DNA of 64,000 nt from Rhodamnia argentea (taxonomy: Eukaryota; Streptophyta; Magnoliopsida; Myrtales; Myrtaceae), in contig NC_063160.1 of the NCBI RefSeq assembly GCF_020921035.1, positions 23,407,095 through 23,471,094 on the forward strand, written 5' to 3'. Both the position numbers and the translations under genes were made by a program. The stretch's first letter is position 1. Each line of letters starts with the position of its first letter. The notes below the pieces were generated by a model. It was not told the origin of the DNA and did no database searches. It was given only the letters and a program-made list of their open reading frames with translations. Of the stretch, positions 32,094 to 45,191 are shown piece by piece.

Positions 32094-33990
32094 TTTTTTT
32101 CTGTAGTATAGTTTTCGTTACCTAGAGAGAATTAGAACTCGAAAACGAAAAGAAAAACTTTCTTCTTCTTCCTTTTTTCTTGTTTAGAGGTTGATTATAG
32201 AGAATGCAGCTTCCTCTAAGAACGTAGAGAAACGCTGCGAGAGCTTGGAGATCTGGGAGAGGAAGATTTGTGATGAGAAATAGAGGATTAAATAATAGGG
32301 ATTTAAAAGGCAAATTTAAAATAGATGAAGCCAGTTTGGTTTGTAGGTATTCTTGGTGAGAACGAGAACGTACGCGATTCGAGATTGGTCGCGTCATTAC
32401 ATGCAAGTCAACGTGCGCGGTGGGGAGACAACCTCGTTTATTTTTGGCTGCCCAGGGGTCCTTATAATTAGAGAATGAGACAATTTCTGGGAGTTTGAGG
32501 TTACGGTTGCAAATTGTTATTTAAGTGATAATCACTTCATTCCTAAACATAATTAAAAAAAAAACTTTGATCTCACGTTAATTTGGTAATGCCTTTCACG
32601 GGATAGGGTAATCGGAGACAATGATCGTCACGATATTCGTTTGATTAAATCTCGATAAAACTTTCTTTAATCCTATTCTTCCTACAATTTTAGTGAACAA
32701 GTAACCAGAGATTTGGGGGACAATTCGATCGGGCAACTGTAGGGAGATAAATACTTTCATGTGATCGCGATCGATCGAAATTGAAACTAAGCGCCTAGAA
32801 CTCTTGCATTATAATTTATGGCATCCTAGCATGCTTGCTCGCTCAATTTATTGCTCTTCAGTATTAATTCACTCGTATAGTGGCAAACTTGTACGGTAAT
32901 ATGTAGATAAATCTATTTAATATTTCCTTTTTAATAGGTTTTGATGAGCTTTTAAATGATATGATAAAATCGGTGGTAATTGCGTAGATATATGTATTTG
33001 ATTTTCCTTTTCAAGACTTTTCCTTGTCCAAAAAATATATAATCTAAGTCATGCTCTTTTCTTACAATAGGAAAAGTTCGATCGATAGCGGCGCTCGAGA
33101 AAAATGTGTATGTAAAAGTGATCAATCGAATCTAATTTGTGAAAACTTTTATATGGTAAATCGAAATCGAAGTTTACAAAAAGACGTTCATGAAGCAAGA
33201 GGTTGACAACAACATATCCTTGACCGAAAGTTGTGTATAATAATCATCTTGTAATTGACGCCAATTAAAACCATTCCAATCATACTGTTACAGCGTACCA
33301 ATAATTTGCAAATTCCATTTTTCATAGTAAGAAATTAATGATATTCAAAGTTCAATTTCGAATTATTAAAGGCAATTACTTTAATTTTATGGTACGTAAA
33401 ACGGTCAAAACTTAAAACTCTCCGCCCTTAACTTATGAACACTCAATTCTCAGTTTTATCAAACAAGCCATAAATCTAAAGATCAACAGATGTTGTGCTT
33501 CCATAAGCAATAGAAACAATGCCGCCTCCATCCCACCCTGTAATGAAAATGACATCGTTTTCGAACCAATATACGAATTGGGACCTGGGGTTCTTCACGG
33601 AATAAGAGCACATTCGCTGAATTTTTTCTAATTTTCGACATTCGATAAGATTTTGTGAAGAACCCTAACCCTAAGCCTCAATTCGCATTGCTCTCTCTCT
33701 CTCTCTCTGACACACACATTTCAAATCTTATTAATTGGCCCATAAACGGTATCGTTCTATTTTGTTGATGGATCTCGCAAACGACAACATTCTACTTAAC
33801 AAAGAGAACAATGTTGTATCATACGATTTCTCCCGATTCAATTAAAACCGGCGTCGTTCCGTGGTATACAAACTTAACGTCCTTTGACATGGTACTCATT
33901 TTTACCGGATTAGAATCCCACTTTTTCACTCCAGTTTTAACGGAAATTCTAACAGCGGTCAAACCGTCCAAAAAAGTTGGTGCCTTTTAC
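32094..33990. other. Upstream region of the arabinogalactan protein gene
   Basis: AT-rich DNA with a poly-CT tract at about 33690-33712 and no supported gene. A 94-codon minus frame at 32122-32406 lies in the presumed leader or promoter and shows no family features. Confidence 0.4.
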
Positions 33991-34089
33991 ATGATATATG
34001 AAATCTTGTGTCAAAATTATCTACCGGATTGCTCGAAAGTTGGGCCCACATATTCTTTCGTTTTTTTTTTTTCATTTTTCAAAGCCCGT

Positions 34090-36595
34090 CAAATAACACA
34101 CACCAAAACTCGAACCTGCAAGCTGACCCGAGCACGAGAGAGAGAGAGAAAGAGAGAGAGAGAGGATGGTGACGCAAGAGATGATGTTTGTGGTTAAATT
34201 GTGTTGCGTATTTTTTTTATTGGGTATTGTTTTTTGTTGGATTGGTTTGCTCAAGTTGCCCCATATTCTTTTTTCTTGCCGCCTCCGTCGCCGTTGACGG
34301 CGGCAGAGCGGCAAAGGAATGGGAGAGAATGGTCCAGATGGGTCTTCAAAGTAACAATGCCCATGAATTTGCCACTTCCACGCCTCATTTTTGTTTTTCC
34401 ATTTGCATTTCCAGTTAACAATTTCGCCTTTTAGCTCCAAGTAGGGTTTAGGGTTTTAGGGATATCACCTCTCTCGTTTCTTGGCTTTGATTTGCTTGAG
34501 AGTTTACGTGGTGAATCCAAATGGCGACATTCTATTACCATATTTCTTCGTTCATTTCCTTTTTGCGATCGTTATATACTAAACCACGCATTCATCAGCA
34601 ATCGGCAGAGTCCCACGTGTTTAAAATACTTAAATATAACACTAAACTTCCCAAGATCAAATATATGTCCGGATCTCTATTTCCCTCTCTAATCACATAT
34701 CTTTGCGCTTTAAGCTCGGGAGAGTATTTGGCAGCGGTCTCAAGGAGAGCTTGAGGACTTTGCTTTAGGTTCATAAAGCGATCGAATTTGCCGCATTGCC
34801 TTTCGATATCTATTCAATCTATCCGTGTCGTTGTGCAACTCCAATGGTGAGAATCCTGAAGGACCATTTGGAGAAGAATCCTGAAGGGGCATTTGAAGAA
34901 GGCGGGGTGCGCGCCGGGGGACAACTTCATCAAGGCTGTTAAACTGTGAGGAGAAATTCGGTGGAGGGCATAGGCAAGGCCAAGGGGTATGAGTTTGAAT
35001 TTGCCTGCATCCATCGTTGGAGACGAATTTGATCCGTGTATATTCAGCTGTGCTCTGTTCTTGCCACTTACATTTTAGTGGGTCTACTTCGTTCGCACAT
35101 GATTTGGTGGATCTATTAGATAATAACCTCAATGATTAGCGCAGAGGGATAAAAGAGGCTGTTGGTGTTGGAGTTGGTCAAGCTCATATTGTACCATTTT
35201 CAAAGCTTTTGAAGTCCGATGAACTTGTTGGGTGGAATTTGGTCGTCGGTTCATGTCGTCTCATATTTCCTTAGCCTTGTTTGTCAAAATACCTCTCTTT
35301 GTATTCCTTTCTTTGAGGTGAAGACTCATCATTCACGAGTCCATCCATATTGCTTTCTCAGGTGTTCGTGTGTAGTAACCACTGGAATTGCCAAGATGAT
35401 GTAAATCGAGTCGGTCATACATGGACTCATTATTGCATATGATGAGTGCCGAGCTGCAAATTTTGACTGGACCAGTCGTGCCCGTCGTGCCTGTAGCAAG
35501 ATACGACAATCAGTTCTTGTAATTGCCATTTGCTTTTAGGGGGATGCGCCCTTTAATCTGTGCCGCAGGATGTCTGTATTATATCTTTGGTGAACATGTC
35601 CACTGGTTAGATACAATTACAGATACTTTGTGCATGGTTTTATTTGGTGGTTGCTTAGCAAAACAGTCTTTTCTCGTTTGATTTTTCTGATCGGGACCTT
35701 TGTGTGGAGAGCTTTGGTTGCAGAATTTTTGCAATCAGGAAACATTCTGCTTCAGGACATGTCAATGTGGATGCAATATTCCGCCTAAGCAGAGGCAGTA
35801 AATAGGAATTGAGCTGAGGAAGGAGACTTGCTTGTGTATGTAGTTCAGTTTGGGGACTGGTATCTTTCAATTTAGCTTCTTGCAGAGCCAAAAAATGCTG
35901 TTCACAATCCGAGTCCACGTCTCATGCGCAAACCCAAGAATGAAAAGCAAAGCAAATCCTCATAGCGAAACTTGTGTATTGTTAAATTTCCTGGCCAATT
36001 TAGATTTTAATTCATTGAAATCTTGAGGTTCATTTGGCTATACTGTGTCTCTGTTCATTCGAGTCGGGGCTGCAACCATTGGTTTTCTCGTCGATTGATG
36101 TCCAATTCGTAAGGCAACTACTGAATGCTCAGCAAAACGATGCAAATGCAATCAAGGTTTTCAGCACTTTGCTCAGAGCTCTTTCAGACTTGATCTTCCT
36201 TCTCCATATGAAAACTACAAGAGCAATGCTTTGTACTTCTGTGAGCATTGGATCCATCATTTCCAGTCTTGCTCATCTCATCTCGGACATTTTTGTAGGA
36301 ATGTGTGAGGAGAAGAGCAATGAAGTCGGTCGCCGGAATCCTGCACTGCTCGGGAGCAGCTGCAAAGGATGCAGTGGAAGCCGTGTGGGATGTCTGTAAA
36401 CAATGATACAGGGCCATTCAAGAGGGGAGCTCCCTGATTTTGTGGCTTCTGGCCGCTTGTTGATGCTAATCCAGTGAACGATGATTCCAAAGCAGATTGG
36501 AATGCGGATGGAATCTTTAGTTGCAGCAGAAGAATAGAACTTAGCCACCAAAATAAAGTCTCCATCTCTTCCATTTTCTTTCCTCTTTAATTTTC
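34090..36595 (+). pseudogene. ATP23-like metalloprotease pseudogene (upstream tandem copy)
   Basis: Decayed copy of the gene at 37088-39530, offset by about 2.92 kb. Recognisable parts: exon 1 remnant near 34285-34354 with the donor kept, exon 2 near 34839-34985 with a small internal duplication, exon 3 near 35362-35500 and exon 5 near 36299-36400. Exon 4 is missing together with about 380 bp of flank. In exon 3 the HELIH zinc motif is destroyed: the coding strand reads acatggactcatt where the intact copy has acacgaactcattcat. Exon 5 ends early in VWDVCKQ. The start codon region differs. As a host gene copy it is clearly non-functional as a protease; a transcribed RNA cannot be excluded. Confidence 0.88.
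34441..34465. repeat. Telomere-repeat-like motif in first intron (pseudogene copy)
   Basis: GTAGGGTTTAGGGTTTTAGGG, two to three plant telomere units. The same motif is at 37287-37310 in the intact copy, so it was duplicated with the gene. Such telo-boxes are common near transcription starts of plant housekeeping genes. Confidence 0.6.
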
Positions 36596-37069
36596 AATGC
36601 CTTTTTTAAAAAAGAAAAATTTAAAATTTTTTGCCCGAGCAAACTGTTGCAAAAGCCATTCAACATCAAATAAAGAAGGTGCTGACTATCAACTGCCAGT
36701 TCCGTTTATTTATAATGCGTGCGTAATGGTAATAATGTCGTTTCATATAATTTTAGGATATCCCGATTCAACTGGACTCGACATTATTTTCATTATGCAT
36801 AGGAAATGATATTGTTTTGATCGTTTATCAAAGTCACACTTGCCGTTTGACAAGATTTTTATGCGACACTTGAAACTTTGGGGGTTAAAGTGATCTAATT
36901 AGGTGACCGTTGACAATTTTTTTGACGCGAAACTTGAAAATGGGGCGAGGTTCTGCCGTACAAAAGTCGATGTCTTTGTTTTTTTTTTTTTTTGTCTGAA
37001 AAGACCCGTCAAATAGCAGAGCACATCGTAAATTTTAGACCCGCAAGTTGACCCGAACACGAGAGGCGC
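36596..37069. other. Spacer between the ATP23-like copies
   Basis: Partly duplicated sequence (homology to the upstream copy resumes near 36985) and a poly-T tract at 36978-36993. No gene supported. Confidence 0.4.
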
Positions 37070-37087
37070 GAGAGAGAGAGAGAGGGG

Positions 37088-39530
37088 ATGGCCGAGGAGC
37101 TTCCGCCGGCGTTTTCCTCCCCCTCTCGTGCCGCCGCTGGCGGCATCACGGTAAAGGAGTGCGAGAAAATGATCCAGAGGAGTCTTCGAAGTAACGATCC
37201 CCATGCAAATTTGCCACTTCCACGCCTCATTTGGGTCTTTTCATTCGAGTGTCGGGATAAAAATTCCACCTTTTAGGCACTCCCAGTAGGGTTTAGGGTT
37301 TTAGGGATTTCGCCTGTCTCGTTTCGTCGCTTCGATTGCTTGAGAGTTCACATTGTGAAATGGGGAAGACGACGTTGTGTTACCATGTTTTTTCTGTTCA
37401 TTTCCCTTTAGCGATCGTTGTCCGTGTCGACGTGACGAGCTTGAGGACATTGCTTTACCTTCATAGAGCGAGTGAATTGCCTCATCGTCTTTGGATCTCC
37501 GTTGAATCTCTGCGTGTCTTTGTTGCAGCCCCAACGGTGAGATTCCTGAAGGAGCAGTTGGAGAAGGCGGGGTGTCCGTTGGGGGACAACTTCATCAAGG
37601 CTGTTAACTGCGAAGAGAAAGTCAGTGGCGGTTACATGCCAGGCTTAGGGGTATGAGTTCAAATTACTAGCATACATATCCATGTGGATATGCTTGTGCT
37701 CTGTTCTTGCTACTTACTTTTTATGGGTCTAATGATAAACTCTTGAAAGTCTCGGTCGCTTATAATTTGGTGGATCAGTTAGATAATCACCTTGGTGATA
37801 AGAGCAGAGGAATAAAGAGGCTGTTGGTGTTTGAGTTGGTCAAGCTTAACTTGCACCGTATTTCGAGCTTCTTAAGTCTGATGAACTTGTTGGGTAAAAT
37901 TTGGTTTTTGGTTCATATCCTCTCCTATTTCCCTAAACCTTGTTTGTCTGAATCTCTTTTTCCTTTTTCAATGTTTCATATTGCTTTGATTGATGTGAAG
38001 AGCTGTTATTCATGAGTGCCATTGCCAAATTGCTTTCTCAGATAGTTGTGTGTAGCAACCAGATGGACCTCCAAGATGACGTAAATCAAGTAGTCACACA
38101 CGAACTCATTCATGCATATGATGAGTGTCGAGCTGCAAATTTGGACTGGAGTAATTGTGCCCATCATGCCTGTAGCGAGGTACGATAATTAATTCTTGTA
38201 AGTTGCAACCGCCGTTTGCATTTGGCAGATGCAGTCTTTAAACAGGAACGTTTATGCTTCTGGTTGATATGTCCAATAATTAGATTCGTGCCGGCCATTT
38301 AAGTGGGGATTGTCACTACAAGCGGGAATTATTGCGAGGTTACATGAAGATACGTGGTCATGAGCAGGTAAATTGAAATTTACTTGTCTTTCCCCAAAAA
38401 TCCATTTCCTGGTATACGAAGGCCCGAAATAGGGAGCACAATGTGCTCCTTGTCAGTTTTGAAAGCATGCGGATTGTGTATGTGTACCTGAACGCATATT
38501 GCTGTATAGGGGCCTAATTGCCTTTCATTCTAATGAAGACCCTTGGATTCTTCTAATTGCTGCGTTTCTCATACATCTGGGCAACTTACCTAGGCCTAAA
38601 CAGCAACGCTGTCTATCATAGAAGGACTGCTGCCTGTCAAGTCTTACAATATCCAATTGTGCTATATGCAATTACAATATACTTGTGTATGGTTTTAATT
38701 AATTGTTGCTTAATGAAACGTTATTTCTTGTTTCATTTTTCTGAGTAGAGACCTTCCTATGGAGCTTCACTTCAGAATTCTTGCAATTAAGAAATATTCT
38801 GGTCCAGGCCATTACAATGATAACGCCATCAAATATTTAAGAAGAGGCAGCCAAAAAGTAATTTAGATGATGAAGGAGACTTGCATTTTTTTAGTTCAAT
38901 TTGGGACTAGTATTGAGGAAAGTCTTCAGAGAATCAGATCACACAGAAAATAGAAGCAGTGGGGACCTTTCAATTTAGTTTCATACAGACCAATAAAATG
39001 CCGTTCACAATCCAGGTCCAGCTCTCATGTTCAAATCCAAAACGGAATCCTATACTGAAACTCGTGTAGTAAATTTTCTAGCCTATGTACTTCATTGAAA
39101 TCTAGAGGTCCATTTGCAAATTGTATATCTCTATTTTTTTTTTAACACATTGCATATCTCCATTCACTCGTGTCAGATTGTGACCATTATTTTCTCGTTA
39201 ATTATTGTCTAATTCTTAGACGACTACTGAATGCTCAGCAAACAATGCGATGCAATTAAGGTTTTCAGTACTTTGCTCAGTGCTCCTTCAGATATGATCT
39301 ACTTTTCCATATTAACTACATGGGCAAGACTTTGTACTTTCTGGCGTTTGATTGATCATGTCTGGTTATGCTCATCTTGTCTTGAAATTTGTAAGGAATG
39401 TGTGAGGAGAAGAGTAGTGAAGTCGGTTAGTGCGAACCCTCACTGCTCAGGAGCAGCTGCAAAGGATGCGATGGAAGCTGTGTGGGATGTCTGTTACAAT
39501 GATACAAAGCCATTTGACAGAGCTCCGTGA
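37088..39530 (+). CDS. ATP23: Mitochondrial inner membrane protease ATP23
   Basis: Metallopeptidase family M76. In yeast, Atp23 cleaves the Atp6 presequence and helps assemble the membrane part of ATP synthase. Five exons fit in phase: 37088-37190, 37529-37650, 38042-38179, 38284-38367 and 39396-39530, giving 193 residues, close to plant orthologues as I recall them. The zinc motif HELIH lies in exon 3 within VNQVVTHELIHAYDECRAAN. Other hallmarks are LDWSNCAHHACSEIRAGHLS, GDCHYKRELLRGYMKIRGHE and ECVRRRVVKSV, and the protein ends VWDVCYNDTKPFDRAP. The exon 1/2 join yields RSLRTPTVRF. No presequence is evident, as usual for this family. A (GA)n tract lies just 5' of the ATG and a telomere-like motif in intron 1. 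The intact reading frame contrasts with the ruined upstream copy. Confidence 0.93.
37287..37310. repeat. Telomere-repeat-like motif in intron 1 of ATP23
   Basis: AGTAGGGTTTAGGGTTTTAGGG-type sequence located about 95 bp after the exon 1 donor. It mirrors the motif at 34441-34465 in the pseudogene, so it is an old part of this locus. Confidence 0.6.
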
Positions 39531-40463
39531 TTTTTTGGTTTCTGGCGCTTGTTGATGCCCAGTCAAGTGGAATCGCCATTCCTAGAATCTTTCAATGAAC
39601 ACTGAATTTCAAAGCAGATTGGAAAGCGGATCGAATCTTTAGTCACAGAAGAATAGAACAACCTAAATAAAGTCTCTATGGCTTCCATTGTCTTTCCTCT
39701 TTTTTCTCTTCCCAATAACTGTTACAAGATGAGCATCCCATAAATATCTATTGTTTACTGCTTTCACCCGGCAGCATTGATGCCAATTTTTTAGGTCAAA
39801 GGATGACAAGTCCTTGTCCATGAGGTTTGCTGGAGTAAAACATATTGTTTTTGTTTACTGTGCTGAGAAAAGTCTTTACTCTTGTGAGGAAATTGATGCT
39901 CTTGCTCATTCTGAGCTCATATAATCTATCTGGCCTTATTTGTGTTCTGAAAAGTGGATCTGTGCTGTTTGAGGGGTTCATAGAAGCAAAATGACTTCAT
40001 GATTTCTGCGCTCACTTGCCTCAGTTTTGTCGCATTATCAGAGATTATGAAGTTTGAGTCCATGTTCTGGTTTGAGAACAAAGACTTTACAAAGATTTTT
40101 GCTGAGGTTTATATCATTTGCCAAACTCAAGGGTAGAATTAATGCCAAGGAATTTATTTGACCTTGATGCCATTCAGATAAGGAAGACCTTGCGGAGTCC
40201 ATGAAGACTGGAGAAAAGAACAAGTAAAGCCAGCATTGGAGTAAATAGGTGTTCAATTAACCCTAAAAACCTCTTTTCTTTTTGCCATAGCGATACAGAG
40301 ATTCCACAAGCCAGAGCCAACTACACAACCAGAGACAACATAATCCAAGTAAACCAATAATCCCCACACAACCAAGGTCATGCATAAAATTATACAGTGG
40401 TAAATTTGACAACAGAAGATGATCGTGTTGCCGTGTTTTGCTTCTGGTATCTGTTTTAAAATC
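39531..40463. other. Spacer between ATP23 and the ABHD17-like gene
   Basis: Convergent genes: the 3' UTR of ATP23 and the 3' UTR of the minus-strand hydrolase lie here. Short frames of 60-110 codons have no recognisable features. Confidence 0.4.
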
Positions 40464-43400
40464 TTATCCATTTCGTATCCGATCCAACCGGTCGACGCTC
40501 TTCCTTGCCTTTTCCAACTGGTGATCGATGCTCTTTCTGGATTTCTCGTGGCAATCCACACTTCTCCGGGACCTTTGCATGTGGTCAAAAGAGATTCGTA
40601 ATTTCTCTAGCTTATCAGCGCTGAGACCCTGGTTTTTCAGCTTCTCAGGCCTGTCTGTGCTCTTCCTCGGCTTCTCTCTCCTGTCGGTGCTCTTTCTAGA
40701 CACTTCGTACACATCAGTGCTCTTGCGAGGCTGCTCAAACTGATCCGTGCTTTGCCTGGAGCTGTATCTTTGGGAAGGAGACTTCTCGACAGTAGTTATG
40801 AACTTCTTAAGATGCCTTATATATTCAGGATAGAGCTCTAGATCACAATGATTTCCGCCTTTAATCCATAAGGGTTCATACTTCTCCTTACACAGTTCCC
40901 ATAGTTGCTTCCCGTGGGAGCAATCAACAACTTCATCTGCAGTTCCCTGTAAACGGTATTACATCTTTTTAAGCATTTCTTCTGTACAAACATGAAAATA
41001 AACGAGGTATTCAAACTACAAAGGAACAGAAAAAAGGAACTATACAAGTCAAGAGCAGGATAGGCATATTAATAATATCTTTAATTTCATACAGAGGTCC
41101 TACGACTTTCTTTGCTAACATAAGCCTACTCCTTCTGTATTGCTTTGGCTTACCATTCTCTCGCCGTGATGTGTTTATCCTCCTATTACTGGAACAATGA
41201 CTTTCTGGGAATTTCTTCAGAATAGAAGGGTCTGGAGGATGCTCTCCGTTTCAAGCAAACACCCAACCGAATGCAACTTTCGGTCGGTGTTGCATAATTT
41301 TCCAATGCAAGAAGACCAGACTAGACCTGCTAATTTGCATGGACACTTGCTCACAGAGGACTATTTTCACAAGGCACAACCATTTCTCTCATGTAGATGT
41401 AAATTGCACAGAAGTCTTGTCTAGGTCATCTGCAGGAATTAGATGGACCGCAATGCCTGTTCTGACAATGCATCTGCCCTTCAATTTTCTAGTTTGTTCT
41501 CACCGCATTACCAGCTAAATTCTCGACTATGTCAGATCAGAGACGACACTCAAAATGTCCCCTCATCCCTTCGACTACTGACCGACCGAGACATTACGGT
41601 ACCAATGGAACTTCTCCGAACAGAACATTCACGATTTTGTGAACCTCCAAAAGATAATGGCGTGGTGTTCTGCATGCAGCAGTTTTTCGTTACAGGCCAT
41701 ACCGTTCTAGTCCGACTATCCACACTAAAGCAATAACAGCCAATACGAGAGCCACTCTTCCACTTGAATATGGCCCCCCTGGATGTGATGACATGGAGAA
41801 AGCATTGGGTCAGCATGTTATGGGTCGATACATCTATACCGTGGGATCTGGTGGAACCCACCATACACTATGGTCCACATGCATATTAGTGCCTGTACCA
41901 AACTCCCTCAATGGTACAGGCACATGCATATTAGTGCCTGTACCAAACTCCCTCAATGGTACAGGCACATGCATATTAGTGCCTGTACCAAACTCCCTCC
42001 TGTGAGAAAATATTGCTATTACTTGCTTAACTGAAGGTCAGATGTCAGGACAGTGTCCAAACATGATGTCTCCAGAGACATGCCGTGGATCTTACATTTC
42101 TGGAATGCCAAATAGGGTAGCAAATGCCCGATGAAGAAGAAACACAAAATTACATGTCTGACAACTCAAGCTTCAAAGAACAACGAGAAGCAGTGAAAGG
42201 GTGGTATTAGATGTGAGAAAAGATCCAACAAATTATAGCACGTGGTTAGTTGTCTTCACACAATTTTCGCAAAATTTAGAAAAATCGAATTTTTGTCATC
42301 CCGGTTCCATGGAATATAAAGAGAAAATTTACATCAGATCAATTCACACACATGGCGGTTTGCCAGTCAAGCACAACATAGCCATTTGAAGAAATATATA
42401 CTCACGTGAATGATGAGGACTGGACAATTAACCAGTGGAATTTTGTCAATATTCTGCCAAGCAACAAATTGTCATATCAAGTGAGAGAAAGAATTAATCA
42501 TTGACCAGAAGGAGAAACAAAAATATTAAACCAAGAGTATTGCTACCTTGTATATATCAAACCAGTATGTACGCTTTACAGGATACATGACTCTCACGCC
42601 AGAAAGTATAGGGCTGTGCAAAACGACAGCTCTTAGCTGAGGTAGTCTTGCAGCAAGATCCACAGTAGGGCCACTACCAACAGACTGTCCATAAAGGATG
42701 ATATCTTCCTGCTTAGCGCCATAACTCTCTTCAAGACACTTGTATGCAGCTTCTATATCTGCATAAGTATTCTGCTCGCTTGGCTGTGACAATGCAAGGG
42801 ATTGGCTTCAGAAAGACTTCTCTTCAAAATAAAGCTTTTAGCTTCCACAGAAAGCATATTAAATGCGCAACAAACTTATTTACTTGATAAAATTTTCTTC
42901 AGATTCTAACACACCTTTCCAGATGATTGTCCATACCCTGAATAATCATACCTGCAGAAGTACTGATATTCATTAGAGCTAGCATCTTTCATTGGAAATT
43001 CAACTATGTACTCTGCGATACATACTTTTGAACATGGACCTGGAGATTCAATATTTTCACATCCTAGAGAGGTTCATTAACAAATTTGAAACCTCTTAAG
43101 GACTCAAGACTAGATGTTCAGCGCAAAGAATTAAAAAAGCTTAGCCATGACTTCAAGTTGAAGTAGGAAAGACTACTTCAAAGCTACAACAATGCAAGCT
43201 GGCAAAATCAAACACATGACTTTTGCTGTTCATATGCATTCTTCATACAGAGTATTGTTTTGAGTAAGAAACTGTTGAATAGAGCTTATCAAAGTCAGAT
43301 TCCAAGAGGCAGGTGTATTTTAAATTTACTGGAATTAGTTCAGCTACTTCTAACTTTAAATTATAGCCAAAAAATAAATTTTCACAATTCTAAATGCCGT

Positions 43401-44613
43401 CAAGGTTCGAAAAAGTATTTCAGAACTTTAAATTACTTTCAACTGTGCAATTGATGACTTTAACTAAATCCTCTTGCTTATAAACATAGCTGATAAAGAA
43501 AACAAACCACCAACTTGAATGACACTTCTATGGACCATTTGCAAATGTAGAAATTGCAGAATACAGTGAAAAGACAATGACCGACTTTCTGTGATATAAA
43601 TACTAAACTATTCTAGACTCTAGAATATTGGCACAAATTTTTTACCTAAACTCTAAGAGAACCAACTGTTAATACAAGACATAGAAAAGGTGTTTTCCAC
43701 CGAGCACAAGAAAAACTGAGCTTTCAGTGAGCCAATGCTGATTAAAGTGAAGATTAGTCCATTGCTTATACACCAAAATGGTCTCAACAGTCATTGTAAG
43801 CTTACGATAGAGTGTAAGATCAAATGTAGCTATACTTCTAAATTAGGTGAAGAAAACAAGAAAGCAACAGATAGAAACCCGATTATCCAAGCAACTATCT
43901 TTGAAATTTGAATCCACCGGTCAACAACAACTCTAGCTCATCATTTCTCCGAATACTTCAACTCCTCGACCCTCCAGTCTTCAAAGGTGATCTAACAAGA
44001 GCTAGATACCAAATCAACTCAATCTCCACCTCCAGAAAAGAATTTTCCATAATTACCAGCTCTATGCTCAACATTATCCCCCACGAATTCTCCCAGCTAC
44101 AAAGAAAACCACAAGCTACAGAATCCCCACACAACAACAAAAACCAGCAAAAGGGGCCCCAAGAAATGAAAAAGAGAAGCAAAACCCAGATTCAGGAATA
44201 GCCCATAAAGTCCCAAAAAAAAAAAAAAAGAAGAAGTAACTTCTCAGCTCAAAAACCACACTCCAAGAACGAGAACCATTATAAAAGGCCAGCAAGCTAC
44301 AGATACTATACCCCATGAGATTGACGCGCAAGTGGATGCTCAGTTCGATGAAGAGCTCGTACATCTGGCCCAGATCGGCGGCGTTGCCGTGGGAGTAGAG
44401 GAGGGTGGAGGTGGCCATGGGGTGCCTCACGTACACCGCCACTATCTCCGTCCCCCGCCGCGTCGGCAGCCTCAGCACCTCCACGTTCTCCCTGTGCGGG
44501 AACGGGCTCAGCAGCAGCAGCCCCGTCAGCTCGTCCGTCACCAGCTTGTACGACGGCGGGCTCGGCGGGAAGAAGGCGAACTTGGCCGCCATCGACGACG
44601 TCACACCCCCCAT
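40464..44613 (-). CDS. Alpha/beta hydrolase, ABHD17-like, with Ser-Asp repeat tail
   Basis: Five exons in phase: 44613-44312, 42951-42915, 42783-42547, 42453-42406 and 40946-40464, 368 residues. Animal ABHD17 enzymes remove palmitate from proteins; the plant substrate is not known to me. Visible core: [20 protein letters not shown] at the N-terminus, [15 protein letters not shown] (oxyanion region), [12 protein letters not shown] in tiny exon 2, nucleophile GQSVGSG in exon 3, the acid in [13 protein letters not shown] and catalytic His in [10 protein letters not shown]. The last ~100 residues are a basic tail of about nine R-K-S-(T/V/I)-D repeats. The start at 44613 (MGGVTSS) is preferred to the upstream in-frame ATG at 44646 because it matches the family. 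Intron 4 contains a palindromic minisatellite. Looks intact. Confidence 0.92.
41877..42000. repeat. 45-bp palindromic minisatellite (2.75 copies) in intron 4 of the ABHD17-like gene
   Basis: Units begin at 41877, 41922 and 41967 and are identical over the shared part. Each full unit contains GTGCCTGTACC and, 13 bases later, its perfect reverse complement GGTACAGGCAC. The array is entirely inside the 1.46-kb intron 40947-42405. Confidence 0.95.
42952..44311. other. First intron of the ABHD17-like gene
   Basis: 1.36-kb intron with GT-AG ends on the minus strand. No repeat termini, RNA gene or conserved frame seen. Confidence 0.55.
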
Positions 44614-45190
44614 GATCACCGGCCACTCACTCCCTCCCCACCTCACTCACTCCCTCACTCACTATGCTCTGTTCCTTCAAAAAAAAAAAAAGGAAACTTT
44701 CCGCTTTTTCAGACTCCGCAACGAGTCACAAAGAAATGGGCTTCGTCTCTGGAGAATTCAGATCGACAATCCTCCGACCCCTTTTGCCTTTTCCATGCTT
44801 TTAACGGGCGAAAGAGAGAGAAAGAGAGAGAGAGAGAAGGGATGTGGTTCGTTGTTCTTAGTAGGAGTGAGCGTCTGGTGTTGTTGGGTGGTTAAATTAA
44901 AAGAAATAAATTTTTCATTTTGCTTTTTTTTTTTTTTTTGAGTGGCATTTCATTTATTTGTTTATCTAACGTAGGTCGGAAAAGGAAAAAGGGATGGACC
45001 ATTATTTTACGCGGGCATTTCGTTTTAATTTTCCTTTTTTTTTCTCCTTTTTTTTTTCGTGGGGTCAAATTTACACAATGTTTTAATAAGCACCTGTGCC
45101 TAACAACACTTCATCATGCCTTCAGGCTTTGTAAAAGGACAAATTAATCTACTAATTTGAGGTTCTTGGATCGATCTATCCTTACGCACC
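44614..45190. other. 5' flank of the ABHD17-like gene
   Basis: Contains a (CACT)n-like run just upstream of the ATG, a GA microsatellite near 44813-44838 and poly-T tracts at 44924-44939. Probable promoter and leader; no TATA box could be fixed. Confidence 0.45.
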
Positions 45191-45191
45191 C

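Noticed and set aside
44332-44941. 187- and 178-codon plus-strand frames
   Set aside because: Antisense to exon 1 and leader of the ABHD17-like gene, ending in GA and poly-T simple repeats.
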